In this document: positions 53,752 to 62,344 of the stretch, in pieces | Position numbering within the stretch: the stretch's first letter is position 1 | Layout: the number at the start of each line of letters is the position of its first letter | NCBI GenBank assembly: GCA_022824865.1 | Contig: JAJDZD010000025.1 | Coordinates: forward strand, 40,656 to 104,655 | Length of the DNA: 64,000 bases | Reading direction: 5' to 3' | Origin: Chloroflexota bacterium | GTDB lineage: Bacteria > Chloroflexota > UBA11872 | Notes under the pieces: generated by a model | Databases searched by the model: none | Told to the model about the DNA's origin: nothing | The model's input: the letters and a program-made list of their open reading frames with translations, nothing else | Program-made: the position numbers and the translations under genes

Positions 53752-53791
53752 CCTGCAATGCAATCAGTGCATGCGTTGATTGCGTTGCAGG
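53752..53791. repeat. Inverted repeat / cruciform-like hairpin
   Basis: CCTGCAATGCAATCA (53752-53766) pairs with TGATTGCGTTGCAGG (53777-53791), the only difference being a G-U pair in RNA. AACGCTGGCA occurs on both sides. The ten-base loop itself contains GCATGC. Confidence 0.7.
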
Positions 53792-53825
53792 TAACGCTGG
53801 CAGGGATGTGGTTCGACTGGGGCCG

Positions 53826-53846
53826 CTTCGACAAGCTCAGGGCAGG
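53826..53846. repeat. Short dispersed repeat of the CTTCGACAAGCTCAG type
   Basis: CTTCGACAAGCTCAGGGCAG and one more base. This short sequence (translated as ALSLSKG or FDKLRT in different frames) is well known as an abundant intergenic repeat of several environmental bacterial genomes. Only one copy is seen here. Confidence 0.5.
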
Positions 53847-53859
53847 TCCCCGATGAGGA

Positions 53860-54014
53860 GGCCTTTGCATAACCCAGGGTTGGGTGCCCGGAAGACCCCT
53901 CACCGATTTCGGCCGAAGACGCCCGAATCTGCCTCTCCCCTTGGAGAGGGGAAGAAGGGCGGCTCCTCGAAAGGATTGACACCGCATACCCGTCCATCGG
54001 ATTACGCGAAGGTC
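53860..54014 (-). repeat. MITE-like intergenic repeat (copy B)
   Basis: Ends are GGCCTTTGCATAACCC (53860-53875) and GGATTACGCGAAGGTC (53999-54014), an imperfect inverted repeat like that of copy A at 683-813. In the reverse orientation its end reads AGGGGTCTTCCGGGCACCCA, matching copy A. It also contains a CCTCTCCCCTTGGAGAGG hairpin. Confidence 0.55.
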
Positions 54015-54071
54015 TCCTTGGAGAGGGTAAAGAGGCGCGGCCCTTACGAGGATTTCGGGCGGCGGCGGGGT

Positions 54072-54788
54072 TCAGGTTTCGTGGTCGCCGTCGATGTCGA
54101 AGACGAGCATGTGGTAGTTGTCAGGGTCGTGGGTTTCGGGGCGGCGGGGGAGTTCGAGGGCGGGGATGGTGAGCATGAGGTTGGCGGCGAATTCGATGTC
54201 GGAGGGGTCGAGCATGAAGTATTCGGAGAGGCCGCTGGCGCGGTCGCGGGTGACTTCGACGGCGTCGCGCATGGCTTGCACTGAGACGATGCGACTGAAG
54301 CGGATGCGGAAAGTGCGTTCGCCGCTGAAGTAGACGTGCTTGGTGGTGACGGCCATGGTGCCGACGCCGCGGTGGACGATTTCGTCGCGTTCGACCGGCG
54401 TGCCGCGCGATTGGCCAACGCGGACGGAGACACCCTTGGCTATGCGGACGCTGGTTCCCGCTGAACGGCCGACGATTTCGCGCTTGATTCGTTGTTCGGC
54501 ATAGCCGACGCCGGGAAAGACGTAGAGGAGGTGCTCGCTCTTGAGGAATTTAAATGGGAGTGGCTGGTAGTGGGACCAGTCGCCCTGGGGGAGCTTGTTG
54601 TCGTCCAGGATGTTGATTATGTTGTCGCGGCGCTGGCGCTCGAGGCGCAGGGCGCGCTGTTCGGCTTCGCGTTGACGTTGCCGGATGGCTTCTTGTCGTT
54701 GCCGTTCCTGTTCGCGGGCCTGGCGCGCCTGCTCCTGCCGCTCTTTCTGCTCGGCAAGGGTGCGGCGGACCCATCCGATTGGGGTCAC
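54072..54788 (-). CDS. Unknown protein: coiled coil plus PH-like domain
   Basis: About 238 residues from GTG 54788 (VTPIGWVRRTL). A longer frame to 55049 would overlap the PIN gene and reads as low-complexity sequence. Residues ~10-50 are a charged Gln/Arg/Glu coiled coil (QARQAREQERQRQ). The second half (GVGTMAVTTKHVYFSGERTF, RIRFSRIVSVQAMRDAVEVT) resembles bacterial PH-like domains, with the pattern 'seen as protein surface tag with Arg-rich strand'. No signal or membrane helix. It lies between two toxin-antitoxin loci; function unknown. Confidence 0.65.
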   Translation of the reverse strand: MTPIGWVRRTLAEQKERQEQARQAREQERQRQEAIRQRQREAEQRALRLERQRRDNIINILDDNKLPQGDWSHYQPLPFKFLKSEHLLYVFPGVGYAEQRIKREIVGRSAGTSVRIAKGVSVRVGQSRGTPVERDEIVHRGVGTMAVTTKHVYFSGERTFRIRFSRIVSVQAMRDAVEVTRDRASGLSEYFMLDPSDIEFAANLMLTIPALELPRRPETHDPDNYHMLVFDIDGDHET

Positions 54789-54924
54789 GCGACGGGCCTT
54801 TCGCGATCCGAGGGTCGTTCCAGCGGGAGGGCAGAGTAGCAGGAGGCAGGTCGCGGACCTTAGACGTGATCGGGGAGCCTGAGCTCTATCGCTTTCGGGG
54901 CCGGATACAGCCTGCTGGCTGGGG

Positions 54925-55350
54925 TCAGAGGGGGTTGCGCCAGCGGAGGCCGGGGAAGCGGCTGAAGTCGGTGTCGCTGGTGTGGACTTCGGCCTGGTAT
55001 TCGATGGCGAGGGCGGCGATGTGGGCGTCGGTTGCAAGGTTGCCGCCAACGCCGGCGGCGTCGAGGGCGCGGCGCACGAGAGTGAGGTGCTGCCGGCCGG
55101 GGTTCAGGGGCGTGACATTGGGTGAGCGGAACCACTCGTCCACGTAGTCCAGCGCTTGCGTTGGCGTTGCCGGGTGCTCACGCAGGCTGGGGTGAGTGAG
55201 CAGGCGCAAAAAGCCGGTCGTGACTACCCACGGGATCCCAACGCGCTCCGTCCCGTTGATCAGCCCTTCCCACCAACGACGGGCCGGGCGGTAAAGAAGC
55301 GCTCCGTCGTTGTAGGCGTAGAGCAGCAGATTGACGTCGGGAACGATCAC
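54925..55350 (-). CDS. vapC: PIN-domain toxin (VapC family)
   Basis: 141 residues. MIVPDVNLLLYAYN gives the first acidic residue D5; the distal acidic pair lies in ATDAHIAALA and TSDTDFSRF. WVVTTGFLRLLTHP replaces the central Glu region, as in the DVNVLLYA-type VapC subgroup, where that Glu is often absent. Its ATG overlaps the antitoxin stop by four bases. The second toxin-antitoxin pair within 2.5 kb. Confidence 0.9.
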   Translation of the reverse strand: MIVPDVNLLLYAYNDGALLYRPARRWWEGLINGTERVGIPWVVTTGFLRLLTHPSLREHPATPTQALDYVDEWFRSPNVTPLNPGRQHLTLVRRALDAAGVGGNLATDAHIAALAIEYQAEVHTSDTDFSRFPGLRWRNPL

Positions 55351-55625
55351 TCCCCGTACTCTTCGATGAACTTCCGATGCTCTTCGAGGAAGTCTTCGAC
55401 CTCAAGCTGGTCGTTGAGTTGATTGAGCTTGAGCGGGTCAATGCCAGGACGAAAGCCGCCGCGGAGAGGTCGGACACGAAAGACCGGCCGATCCTCGGGG
55501 GCTTCCGGCGCGAGGCCGCGGCGCAGGGTGTCGTTGACAACCTGCTTGAACGGGACATCCAGCAGCTTCGCCTGCTGCTTGAGGGCGTCGGCGAGATCGT
55601 CGTCGAGGGTGAGGGTGGTTCGCAT
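55347..55625 (-). CDS. vapB: Ribbon-helix-helix antitoxin (VapB type)
   Basis: 92 residues. MRTTLTLDDDLADALKQQA is a typical ribbon-helix-helix start and VPFKQVVNDTLRRGL the second helix. The C-terminal acidic tail (QLEVEDFLEEHRKFIEEYGE) is the toxin-binding part. It is the upstream gene of a coupled VapBC pair and is probably autorepressed. Confidence 0.9.
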   Translation of the reverse strand: MRTTLTLDDDLADALKQQAKLLDVPFKQVVNDTLRRGLAPEAPEDRPVFRVRPLRGGFRPGIDPLKLNQLNDQLEVEDFLEEHRKFIEEYGE

Positions 55626-55715
55626 GGAGGCATCAAAGCATCAGCAGCCTGTGATGTCAAGGTTCCGATCAGTCTTGGGACGTGATGGAGCGCCAATCAG
55701 ATGGTCGTTAGCCGG

Positions 55716-56039
55716 TCATGACTTCCACTCGTCGTCGGGCGGCCAGATGTTGGTGGCGCCGAGGCCGGCGCCCTGGAGGCCGGCGTCTTCGGTCCAGTCG
55801 GCGGTGGCGTCGCGCCACTTGATGAAATGGGGGGCCTGGGTGTGGGCCTTGAAGGCGTCTTCGTCGACGTAGATCTCGTAGAGCCAGATTCGATTGGGGT
55901 CGTTGGCGTCCTGGATGACGTCGAATTGGAGGCAGCCGGGTTCGTCGTTCACGGAGCCGCGGGCGTCGCCGATCATTTCTTCGATGAAACGGTCCTTGTA
56001 GCCGTCCTTGATCTGGATGGGGGCGATGATGACGAACAT
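55716..56039 (-). CDS. Antibiotic biosynthesis monooxygenase (ABM) domain protein
   Basis: 107 residues from ATG 56039 with AAGGAGCG five bases upstream; the longer in-frame extension is not coding. FVIIAPIQIKDGYKDRF, EPGCLQFDVIQD and WLYEIYVDEDAFKAH, then HTQAPHFIKW, form the dimeric ferredoxin-like ABM fold. Members are cofactor-free quinol monooxygenases (YgiN-like) or quinone-interacting enzymes. Monocistronic, with a 170-base gap to the next gene. Confidence 0.88.
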   Translation of the reverse strand: MFVIIAPIQIKDGYKDRFIEEMIGDARGSVNDEPGCLQFDVIQDANDPNRIWLYEIYVDEDAFKAHTQAPHFIKWRDATADWTEDAGLQGAGLGATNIWPPDDEWKS

Positions 56040-56211
56040 GGGGCGCTCCTTTTGGGGGACGCGGTACGGGGCCGTAAGGGAATCGTACAAGTAGTGGTTA
56101 GCGAAGAGACGACGCCGTCGGTGGGTAGTACGCGGTTCAGTGGATGGGCGGTCACGAGGGCCGCCGCCTCGCAGGCCGGCGCCGGCGGCCTGGCGGGGGA
56201 ACCTGGACGTG

Positions 56212-57054
56212 CTAGGAAACGCCGGCGGCTGCGAACGGATGCAGAATCGATACGGATAGGTAGTACAGGAGACCGTCGGTGAAGCCAAGGAATCCGAGGT
56301 TGAAGTCGAATCTGTAGGCAAGGTCCTCCGCCGAGAGTGCGGCGGACTTGAAGCCCGGCGGGTAGATGGCGTGAAGACCGACGGCCTCGCGTCCGGCGAC
56401 ACCGCTGATCAGCACGACGGCCGCTCCGAAGAGCGCCGCGATCAAGAGACCCGCGGCAAGCAGCGCAAGCAACGTTCGCGCGCTGCTGAGTCGTAACACC
56501 TCACGCATGGCCAGGAAGGATCCGGCGAGCACCCAGGCGTCGATCACGCCAATTGACCAGGACCCGGGTAGCTGGATTGGATCAGCTGGGGCTGCGAAGA
56601 GGACCAGCGTGGTGACGCTGGAAAGCAGGGCGCTGAGGGGGATCAACACAGGGGAGAGGAGGATTGGCGCCTGGGCGAGGGCCAGCGCTCGCGCGACGTT
56701 CCGGAACGATGGGGGCTGGCCCTCGCGAGACCTCCAGCGAGTTCCGATCAACCACAACAGGAACGTCCAGGTCAGCCAGGCTGCCAGTTGCGCGATGGCG
56801 GGAACCAGGAGCAATACCGGCAGCTGAAGGATGGAGACCCCGGAGTCCGGATTGTCTGCTGAAGCGGACGGGAAGATGCTTGACCGGGAATTACCGACCT
56901 CCAACAGCCCGAAAAAGAGAGCCGTGATGAGGATGACCGTAAGCGCCTGGCGCCCGCCAACCCCATGCCTGGCGATATCGCTATACAGGGATCGATCCAG
57001 GCGCAAAGCCCGACGGATGCGGACATCAACGTCGTTCGCAGGTCTGCTGTGCAT
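56212..57054 (-). CDS. Yip1-like membrane protein (1 of 3 tandem paralogs)
   Basis: 280 residues with about six membrane helices. The family's repeated features are RRALRLDRSLYSDIA at the N-terminus, NVARALALAQAPILLS in the middle and MREVLRLSSARTLL near the end; all three recur in the next two genes. Distant resemblance to the YIP1/DUF1282 membrane-protein family, whose function in bacteria is poorly known. Same strand as the paralogs, 66 bases downstream of the second. Confidence 0.75.
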   Translation of the reverse strand: MHSRPANDVDVRIRRALRLDRSLYSDIARHGVGGRQALTVILITALFFGLLEVGNSRSSIFPSASADNPDSGVSILQLPVLLLVPAIAQLAAWLTWTFLLWLIGTRWRSREGQPPSFRNVARALALAQAPILLSPVLIPLSALLSSVTTLVLFAAPADPIQLPGSWSIGVIDAWVLAGSFLAMREVLRLSSARTLLALLAAGLLIAALFGAAVVLISGVAGREAVGLHAIYPPGFKSAALSAEDLAYRFDFNLGFLGFTDGLLYYLSVSILHPFAAAGVS

Positions 57055-57120
57055 TTCAGCCGGTCCGCGGGGCGCCTGAGGAAGCCGGTACGGTTCGTCG
57101 GCTAGCGCTGATATGCCGCA

Positions 57121-57759
57121 TCACCAACCCAATCCGCCGGAGAGGCTCGTCACGTTACTGATGCCGAAGACCGCAAGCAGTCGAAAGCTCCCTACCAGCA
57201 GCGCGGCGTAGGCTGCCGCGCTGAAGACCAACGTGACGAACAGGCGCGTTCCGCTCAGTCCCAGTGCCTCGCGCAGCGCGGAGGACGTGGACAGCAGCAG
57301 CCACATCCTTGCAATCAGCCACACTCCGCCGCGGTAGGGCGTGGGGAGTGCCACCAACACACCCAGCACGTTGGGCGCCTGGGCGAAGGCCAGCGCCCGG
57401 GCCACCGGCCAGAAGCCCCTGGGCCTGTCGCCGCCCGTCGCCATGCGAGCGCCGATCGCCCAGGCCAGGGCGGATCCCCCAGTCCAGGCAATGAGCGTAA
57501 CCAGCGGCTCGAGGATGATGCCCACCAGGAATGCGGTGATCGGCGACCCGGCGAGCAGCGACCCCAGGCACGTCGCGATGCCGAAACCCAGGGCGGTCGT
57601 CAGGACGAGACTGATCGCTACCCGATTACCGCCCGTGGTGGCAGCTTCGCGATAGGGCGCCGGCGCGAGCAAGGCAGCGTCGCGTAGCTTGAGCAGGAGC
57701 GGCCTGCCCGTCTCAGGGCGGTCACGCTTGGGTTCCATGTCTACCGGCTGTGCCATCAA
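57121..57759 (-). CDS. Yip1-like membrane protein (2 of 3 tandem paralogs)
   Basis: 212 residues and five or so helices. Shared motifs: PYREAATTGGNRVAISLVL, PVARALAFAQAPNVLGV and LREALGLSGTRLFVTLV. It is shorter than its neighbours in the loop before the last helices. Its start overlaps the end of the third paralog by four bases. Confidence 0.75.
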   Translation of the reverse strand: MMAQPVDMEPKRDRPETGRPLLLKLRDAALLAPAPYREAATTGGNRVAISLVLTTALGFGIATCLGSLLAGSPITAFLVGIILEPLVTLIAWTGGSALAWAIGARMATGGDRPRGFWPVARALAFAQAPNVLGVLVALPTPYRGGVWLIARMWLLLSTSSALREALGLSGTRLFVTLVFSAAAYAALLVGSFRLLAVFGISNVTSLSGGLGW

Positions 57760-58625
57760 AGGATGACCAGTAGTCGTGCCAATAGCTGAATGAGTGCATC
57801 GCTGAGAAACTGACCGAGATACACGTCGAACCCGAACGCTGCCCAGCGCGGAATGTCGGCGAGGACGCGTCCGGTCAGGCCGGGGAATTCAGTGAGCGTT
57901 GGTGCGGATCCGAAGGCGTCGGGTATCACGCCAGCGGCAGCGGCGATGATGCTGGCAATGGTCAGGACCACGGCCACAATCACGGCGTGGCCGGATGCCA
58001 CCGCGACGAGTCCGCCGAAGGCCTGACCGAAACTCAAGCCCAGGGACTCGCGAACGGCCAACATTGTGCCGAGAAACACCCAGATCAAGACGAGAGCCCA
58101 CCCGACGTAGACAAGGGTTCCGAGCCAGGGAATCGCCAGAGGGTCGCGAAGTACATCGGGGTTCGCGGGGATTGCCGGAAAGGCGAAGGCCGTCGTGACG
58201 GTGACAGGGAGGAGTAAGAGCCCGCCGGGTATTCCCGGACTCTGCGCAAATGCAATGGCGCGGGCCACTTGCCCGAGGCCTGGGAAGTCACAGTCTTGGC
58301 CCTTGAGTCGTCGAGCGACGAGCCACATCCCAGCGGCCCAGACCGGCCAGGCCGCCAGAACTGCCAGGGCGCGAATCACGACGGCGGCGTTCTCAAAGTA
58401 GGAAACGATCCAGACGTTGGATTGGATCGTCGTGAGCCCCGATTCTCCGAAGATCAGCCAGTCCGAGATCCTGATGGCAGCCGCCGCGTATGCGTAACCA
58501 GCAGCCGCCAGCACGACGACCAGCGCGGCCTGCTCGGTGCTGGCCCCTGGCGCCGCGACCTCGCGGTAGAGGCTGGGGTCAAGCCGCAGAGCGCGAACGA
58601 CTCGGCTGACGAAGCCATCGCCCAT
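57756..58625 (-). CDS. Yip1-like membrane protein (3 of 3 tandem paralogs)
   Basis: 289 residues, about six helices. VRALRLDPSLYREVAAPG, QVARAIAFAQSPGIPGG and AVRESLGLSFGQAFGGLV match the other two copies. It is the first gene of the three-gene run. The internal loops differ, so the copies have diverged for a long time rather than being a recent tandem duplication. Confidence 0.75.
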   Translation of the reverse strand: MGDGFVSRVVRALRLDPSLYREVAAPGASTEQAALVVVLAAAGYAYAAAAIRISDWLIFGESGLTTIQSNVWIVSYFENAAVVIRALAVLAAWPVWAAGMWLVARRLKGQDCDFPGLGQVARAIAFAQSPGIPGGLLLLPVTVTTAFAFPAIPANPDVLRDPLAIPWLGTLVYVGWALVLIWVFLGTMLAVRESLGLSFGQAFGGLVAVASGHAVIVAVVLTIASIIAAAAGVIPDAFGSAPTLTEFPGLTGRVLADIPRWAAFGFDVYLGQFLSDALIQLLARLLVIL

Positions 58626-58827
58626 AGTCGCCGATTCCGTCGCTGGCGCTATCCGGCGGCAAGTCTGTCAGATCGGGTTAGACGTTGCGACGCGAGCGCG
58701 AAGACGGTCGCGCAGACACTTCAGGCCGGCACCCGCTTCCAGGAACTTACTCTGCGAGCCGCGATGTCTAGCCTCTGGAATCCGGGATGACGCAAGGGCG
58801 GCTATTGACCGCTTTGGGGGGATGGGT

Positions 58828-60351
58828 CTAGCGGGGGCGGTGTTGGTAGTTGGGGGATTCCTTGACGAGGACGACGTCGTGGGGGTGGCTTTCGTCGGCG
58901 CCGGCGTTGGTGACGCGGACGAAGCGGGCGCGGGTCTGCATGGCGTGGATGTCGGGGGCGCCGACGTAGCCCATGGATGAGCAAAGGCCGCCGACGAGCT
59001 GGTCGATAAGGCCGGCCGTGGGGCCGCGGTAAGGGGTCTGGGCTTCGACGCCTTCGGCGACGAGCTTGGCGGCGTCTTCGACTTCGTGCTGACCGTAGCG
59101 GTCGCGGGTGGCGAGGCGCCGATCAACCATGGCGCCGATGGAGCCCATGCCGCGGTATTCCTTGAAGCGTTCGCCCTGGCGGTAGACGATTTCGCCGGGG
59201 CTGGCGTCGGTACCGGCGAGCAAGTTGCCGATCATGACGGCGGAAGCGCCGGCGGCGATGGCCTTGGCAACGTCGCCGGAGTAGCGGATGCCGCCGTCGG
59301 CGATGAGCTGAACGCCGTGCTCGGCGCAGGGGTCAGCGCAGTCGAGAATGGCGGTGAGCTGGGGAACGCCCACGCCGGCGACGACGCGGGTGGTGCAGAT
59401 GGCGGCGGGTCCGACGCCGACCTTGATGGCGTCAGCGCCGGCCTGGATGAGGTCGCTGGCGCCGGCGGCGGTGACGACGTTGCCGGCGATGACTTCGATA
59501 TCGAGGTTGTCCTTGACTCGACTGACCATGTCCAGAACGGCGGAATGGTGACCGTGGGCGGAGTCGACGACGAGGACGTCAACGCCGGCCTGGGTGAGTT
59601 GGCGGGCGCGGTCGAAGGCTTCCTCCTGGACGCCGACGGCGGCGGCGACGACGAGGCGGCCCTTGTCGTCGTAGACGGCATGGGGGAATTGCTGTCGCTT
59701 GGCGATGTCCTTGACGGTGATAAGGCCGCGGAGGATGCCCTGGGAATCGACGACGGGCAGCTTTTCGATGCGGTGTTCGTGGAGGCGGTGCTGGGCCTGC
59801 CGAAGGGTGGTGCCAACGGGGGCGGTGACGAGGTTCTTGCTGGTCATGAGATCGGCGACGGTGCGGGCCTGGTCGTGGGTGAAGCGCATGTCGCGGTTGG
59901 TGAGGATGCCGACGAGGCGCCCGTCTTCGTCCGTAATGGGGACGCCGGAGATGCGGTAGCGGGCCATGACGGCGTTGGCTTCGGCGAGGGTGGCGGTGGG
60001 GGGCAGGGTGACGGGGTCGACGATCATGCCGGACTGGGAGCGCTTGACCTTGTCGATTTCGCCGACCTGGTCGTCAATGCTGAGGTTGCGGTGGATGACA
60101 CCGATGCCACCGGCACGAGCCATGGCGACGGCCATGGTGGCCTCGGTGACGGTGTCCATCGCAGATGACACGAGGGGCACGTTGAGGGTGAGGCGGGGCG
60201 TGATGCTGGTGCGGGTGTCGACCTGGGTGGGGAGCACGTCGGAGCGGCCGGGGACGAGGAGGACATCGTCGTAGGTAAGGCCTTCGACGATGCTGCGGGT
60301 GGTCGTTACGGACTGCTCTTCGATGCGAACCGGATTCGGATCAAGCGACAC
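58828..60351 (-). CDS. guaB: Inosine-5'-monophosphate dehydrogenase
   Basis: 507 residues from GTG 60351, chosen for GGGAGG seven bases upstream; an in-frame extension to 60489 crosses the terminator and is not family-like. [16 protein letters not shown] opens the barrel, two CBS domains fill residues ~113-220, and the catalytic Cys is C319 in [14 protein letters not shown]. It reads PAAICTTR rather than the usual PGSICTTR, a conservative change. It catalyses the rate-limiting step to GMP. The mobile flap contains the Arg-Tyr pair ([11 protein letters not shown]). Confidence 0.95.
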   Translation of the reverse strand: MSLDPNPVRIEEQSVTTTRSIVEGLTYDDVLLVPGRSDVLPTQVDTRTSITPRLTLNVPLVSSAMDTVTEATMAVAMARAGGIGVIHRNLSIDDQVGEIDKVKRSQSGMIVDPVTLPPTATLAEANAVMARYRISGVPITDEDGRLVGILTNRDMRFTHDQARTVADLMTSKNLVTAPVGTTLRQAQHRLHEHRIEKLPVVDSQGILRGLITVKDIAKRQQFPHAVYDDKGRLVVAAAVGVQEEAFDRARQLTQAGVDVLVVDSAHGHHSAVLDMVSRVKDNLDIEVIAGNVVTAAGASDLIQAGADAIKVGVGPAAICTTRVVAGVGVPQLTAILDCADPCAEHGVQLIADGGIRYSGDVAKAIAAGASAVMIGNLLAGTDASPGEIVYRQGERFKEYRGMGSIGAMVDRRLATRDRYGQHEVEDAAKLVAEGVEAQTPYRGPTAGLIDQLVGGLCSSMGYVGAPDIHAMQTRARFVRVTNAGADESHPHDVVLVKESPNYQHRPR

Positions 60352-60391
60352 GCAAGCGCCTCCCTGCGACTTGGGGTGACCCCGAATAACG

Positions 60392-60422
60392 AAAAAGACC
60401 CCGCGCCACTTGGGCCGGGGTC
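60392..60422 (-). terminator. Intrinsic terminator in the guaB leader
   Basis: GACCCCG (60416-60422 on the minus strand) pairs with CGGGGTC (60397-60403), followed by TTTTT (60396-60392). It lies 41 bases before the guaB GTG, inside its 5' leader and not after any visible minus-strand gene. This suggests attenuation of guaB or protection from upstream read-through. Confidence 0.75.
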
Positions 60423-60701
60423 GCGACGCGGGAGGGCGGCGCGCAGTCGGGGCAGGGCGCCTGAGACACCCGCCGGCGACGTGGGTCACCTCTCCTCATC
60501 GTGAAGCCATCTTACACCGTCTCCGACGGCCTTGCTGGGCATCGAGTTGGCTAAAGGGGGCAGAGGTTGCGGGGTGGAGGGTGGTTGGTTTGCAGCGTGG
60601 GAGGTGGGGGAGGAGGCCTGCGCTTTCAGGGATGTCGAATGGCGCGTCGCTAGAATGCGATGCCGTGGGAGCGCGGGACGCTTCCGGCGAGGAGAACCCA
60701 G

Positions 60702-60911
60702 ATGGCGACGGCGACTCTGGAAGAACGAGTCAGTCGTCTCGAGGGCGGGTTCGAGCACTTGGCGACGAAGGCCGATGTAGCGGAACTACGAGGCGATCTT
60801 CACGCATTGGAATCACGCCTAATCCGCTGGATGGTGGGCGCGATTCTGGGATCGGTGGCCGCAGCGGCGGCTGTTACGGGACTAATCGTGGCGCTGGTGG
60901 GAGCGGTTTAG
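60702..60911 (+). CDS. Small coiled-coil, C-terminally anchored membrane protein
   Basis: 69 residues from ATG 60702 with GAGGAG eight bases upstream. Residues 5-40 form a coiled coil (LEERVSRLEGGFEHLATKA, DVAELRGDLHALE) and residues 43-67 one helix (WMVGAILGSVAAAAAVTGLI). This resembles the DUF1640/XhlA-like small proteins that occur in many bacteria. Role unknown; monocistronic. Confidence 0.72.
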   Translation: MATATLEERVSRLEGGFEHLATKADVAELRGDLHALESRLIRWMVGAILGSVAAAAAVTGLIVALVGAV

Positions 60912-60998
60912 CGCGGGGGACGGCGTACCAAGCGACTTTGTAGCGCCGATCGGCGGATAGAGTGACGGGCGGCCGGTGGATGCTGTCTTTCGGCCTGT

Positions 60999-61073
60999 GG
61001 TGGGCGCAGCTTAAACGGTTAGAGCGTCTGGCTGTGGCCTAGAAGGCTGGGTGTTCAAGTCCCCTCGCTCACC
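60999..61073 (+). tRNA. tRNA-His (GTG), degenerate copy
   Basis: Acceptor GTGGGCG/CGCTCAC with G-1 and C73 as in tRNA-His, anticodon loop CTGTGGC with GTG. Compared with the copy at 62655 the T-stem has a U-C mismatch (GGGTG/CCCCT) and the D- and anticodon stems contain G-U pairs. It may be a weak or inactive gene. The 3' CCA is not encoded. Confidence 0.7.
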
Positions 61074-61125
61074 CCCGGTCTGCACTTCAGCATGGGGAGG
61101 GCGAGGGTGGGGACGCGGCCCTTGC

Positions 61126-62262
61126 TCAATACTCCTCAACCAGGTGGCGCCGGAATTGCTTCATGTCCCACTCGATGCCAAACCCGGGACCGTCGGGCGG
61201 CGCAATATGGCCATCCCTGACCGGCGGGGCATTCATCGCGCCGAACTCTTCCGCCTGCCTGGCCAACCCCAGGCCGTCACCGCCGACCTCGTGATAGGTC
61301 GTGTTGGTAATCGCCATTTGCAGGTGAGCATTGACCGCTCCAAAGAGGCCTCCATGCCCATTCAGTTCGATGTTCGCGCCGTAGCACTGCGCAAAGTTGG
61401 CGCTCTTCATCGTCTGGGTCACGCCATGCATTCCGGTCGCGCGGATGATATCCGTCGCCTTGAGCAACAGCCGCTGACACGATCCTTCCATGTCGGCCTG
61501 CATCGGTTCGTGACCCATCACGGGCATGGTCAATGCCGCGCAAAGCTCCTGCAGTTGGAGGATGTTCTCCTCGTGGATCGGCTCTTCCAGCCAGACGTAG
61601 TCCAATTCCTCCATCAGCCGCCCGATCATGATCGCTTCTTCGAGCGTATACGAGCGGACCGGATCGTTGATGAGGTCATAGTCCGGTCCAACATGCTCGC
61701 GCAGCCCCCGGATGATCGGAACATCCGCCTTGCCGCCTTTGTAGCTGTGAATCTTGTACGCAAAGATGCCCGCATTCTCGCGGCCCGCCTCGATGTGCCG
61801 CTTGTAGCCATCAAGGTCGGTGTTGCCGCCCATAAGATAGACGGCAATACGGTCACGCACCTTGCCTAACAGGTTGTAGACCGGCTGGTTGGTCGCCTGC
61901 CCCGCGATGTCCCACAGGCAGTGGTCGAAAGCGGCCGACCACGCATAGGGACGATAGAGCCAACGCCGCGCCACCTCGAACTTCTGGAAGAAGTGCTCGC
62001 GGCGGAACGGATCCTCGCCGATGACCATCTCCCGCAAGAGATCAACCATGTCCTTCGCCTGGTCCACGCCTGGCGCGCACTGGGCAATGCTCTCGATCCC
62101 GTCATCGGTACGGACGATGAGAAATGGATGATGCTCCGGCCGCGAGGTCGGGAACGCTTTGTGGGTGTATTGAATACGGCGCAGACCCGGCACCTCGACC
62201 AGCCGATGCACCATGTCACCGGGCCGCTCGAGGATATTGAGCTTGACTTCCGTGATCTTCAT
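61126..62262 (-). CDS. Mandelate racemase/muconate lactonizing enzyme family protein
   Basis: 378 residues of the enolase superfamily. The barrel lysine motif is YKIHSYKG (KxH), and the metal ligands are D in LINDPVR, E in WLEEPIHEE and E in GHEPM. The His of NGHGG is the likely second base. N-terminal capping domain and the C-terminal PPDGPGFGIEWD strand are present. Such enzymes dehydrate or racemise sugar acids. Enolase-superfamily paralogs are expanded in SAR202-type Chloroflexota. Its 3' end is 52 bases from the degenerate tRNA-His. Confidence 0.9.
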   Translation of the reverse strand: MKITEVKLNILERPGDMVHRLVEVPGLRRIQYTHKAFPTSRPEHHPFLIVRTDDGIESIAQCAPGVDQAKDMVDLLREMVIGEDPFRREHFFQKFEVARRWLYRPYAWSAAFDHCLWDIAGQATNQPVYNLLGKVRDRIAVYLMGGNTDLDGYKRHIEAGRENAGIFAYKIHSYKGGKADVPIIRGLREHVGPDYDLINDPVRSYTLEEAIMIGRLMEELDYVWLEEPIHEENILQLQELCAALTMPVMGHEPMQADMEGSCQRLLLKATDIIRATGMHGVTQTMKSANFAQCYGANIELNGHGGLFGAVNAHLQMAITNTTYHEVGGDGLGLARQAEEFGAMNAPPVRDGHIAPPDGPGFGIEWDMKQFRRHLVEEY

Positions 62263-62344
62263 GGTCCTCTCCTCAATTCCTCTCGCAGGGTCGGCGCCGC
62301 GCCGATCGTCATGCCTCTACCGGCGGAAACCCTCTCCCCCTGCG

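Larger units (their letters stand above)
53693..54071. other. Gene-free repeat-rich gap
   Basis: 380 bases without a credible gene. It holds, in order, a 15-bp inverted repeat (53752-53791), a short CTTCGACAAGCTCAGGGCAGG repeat (53826-53846) and a MITE-like element (53860-54014). Small frames here read repeat-derived phrases such as ALSLSK and are not genes. Confidence 0.6.

Noticed and set aside
54789..55049. N-terminal extension of the coiled-coil protein gene
   Set aside because: Overlaps the PIN-toxin gene on the same strand and reads as Pro/Ser/Thr low complexity; GTG at 54788 fits better.
59086..60168. 360-codon Gly/Ala/Asp-rich open frame opposite guaB
   Set aside because: High-GC shadow of guaB; low complexity and no domain.
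60423..60530. Glycine-riboswitch-like pattern (GGAGAG ... TGTCTCAGGCG) upstream of guaB
   Set aside because: The core of the glycine aptamer is not complete and guaB is not a known target; similarity is too weak to name it.
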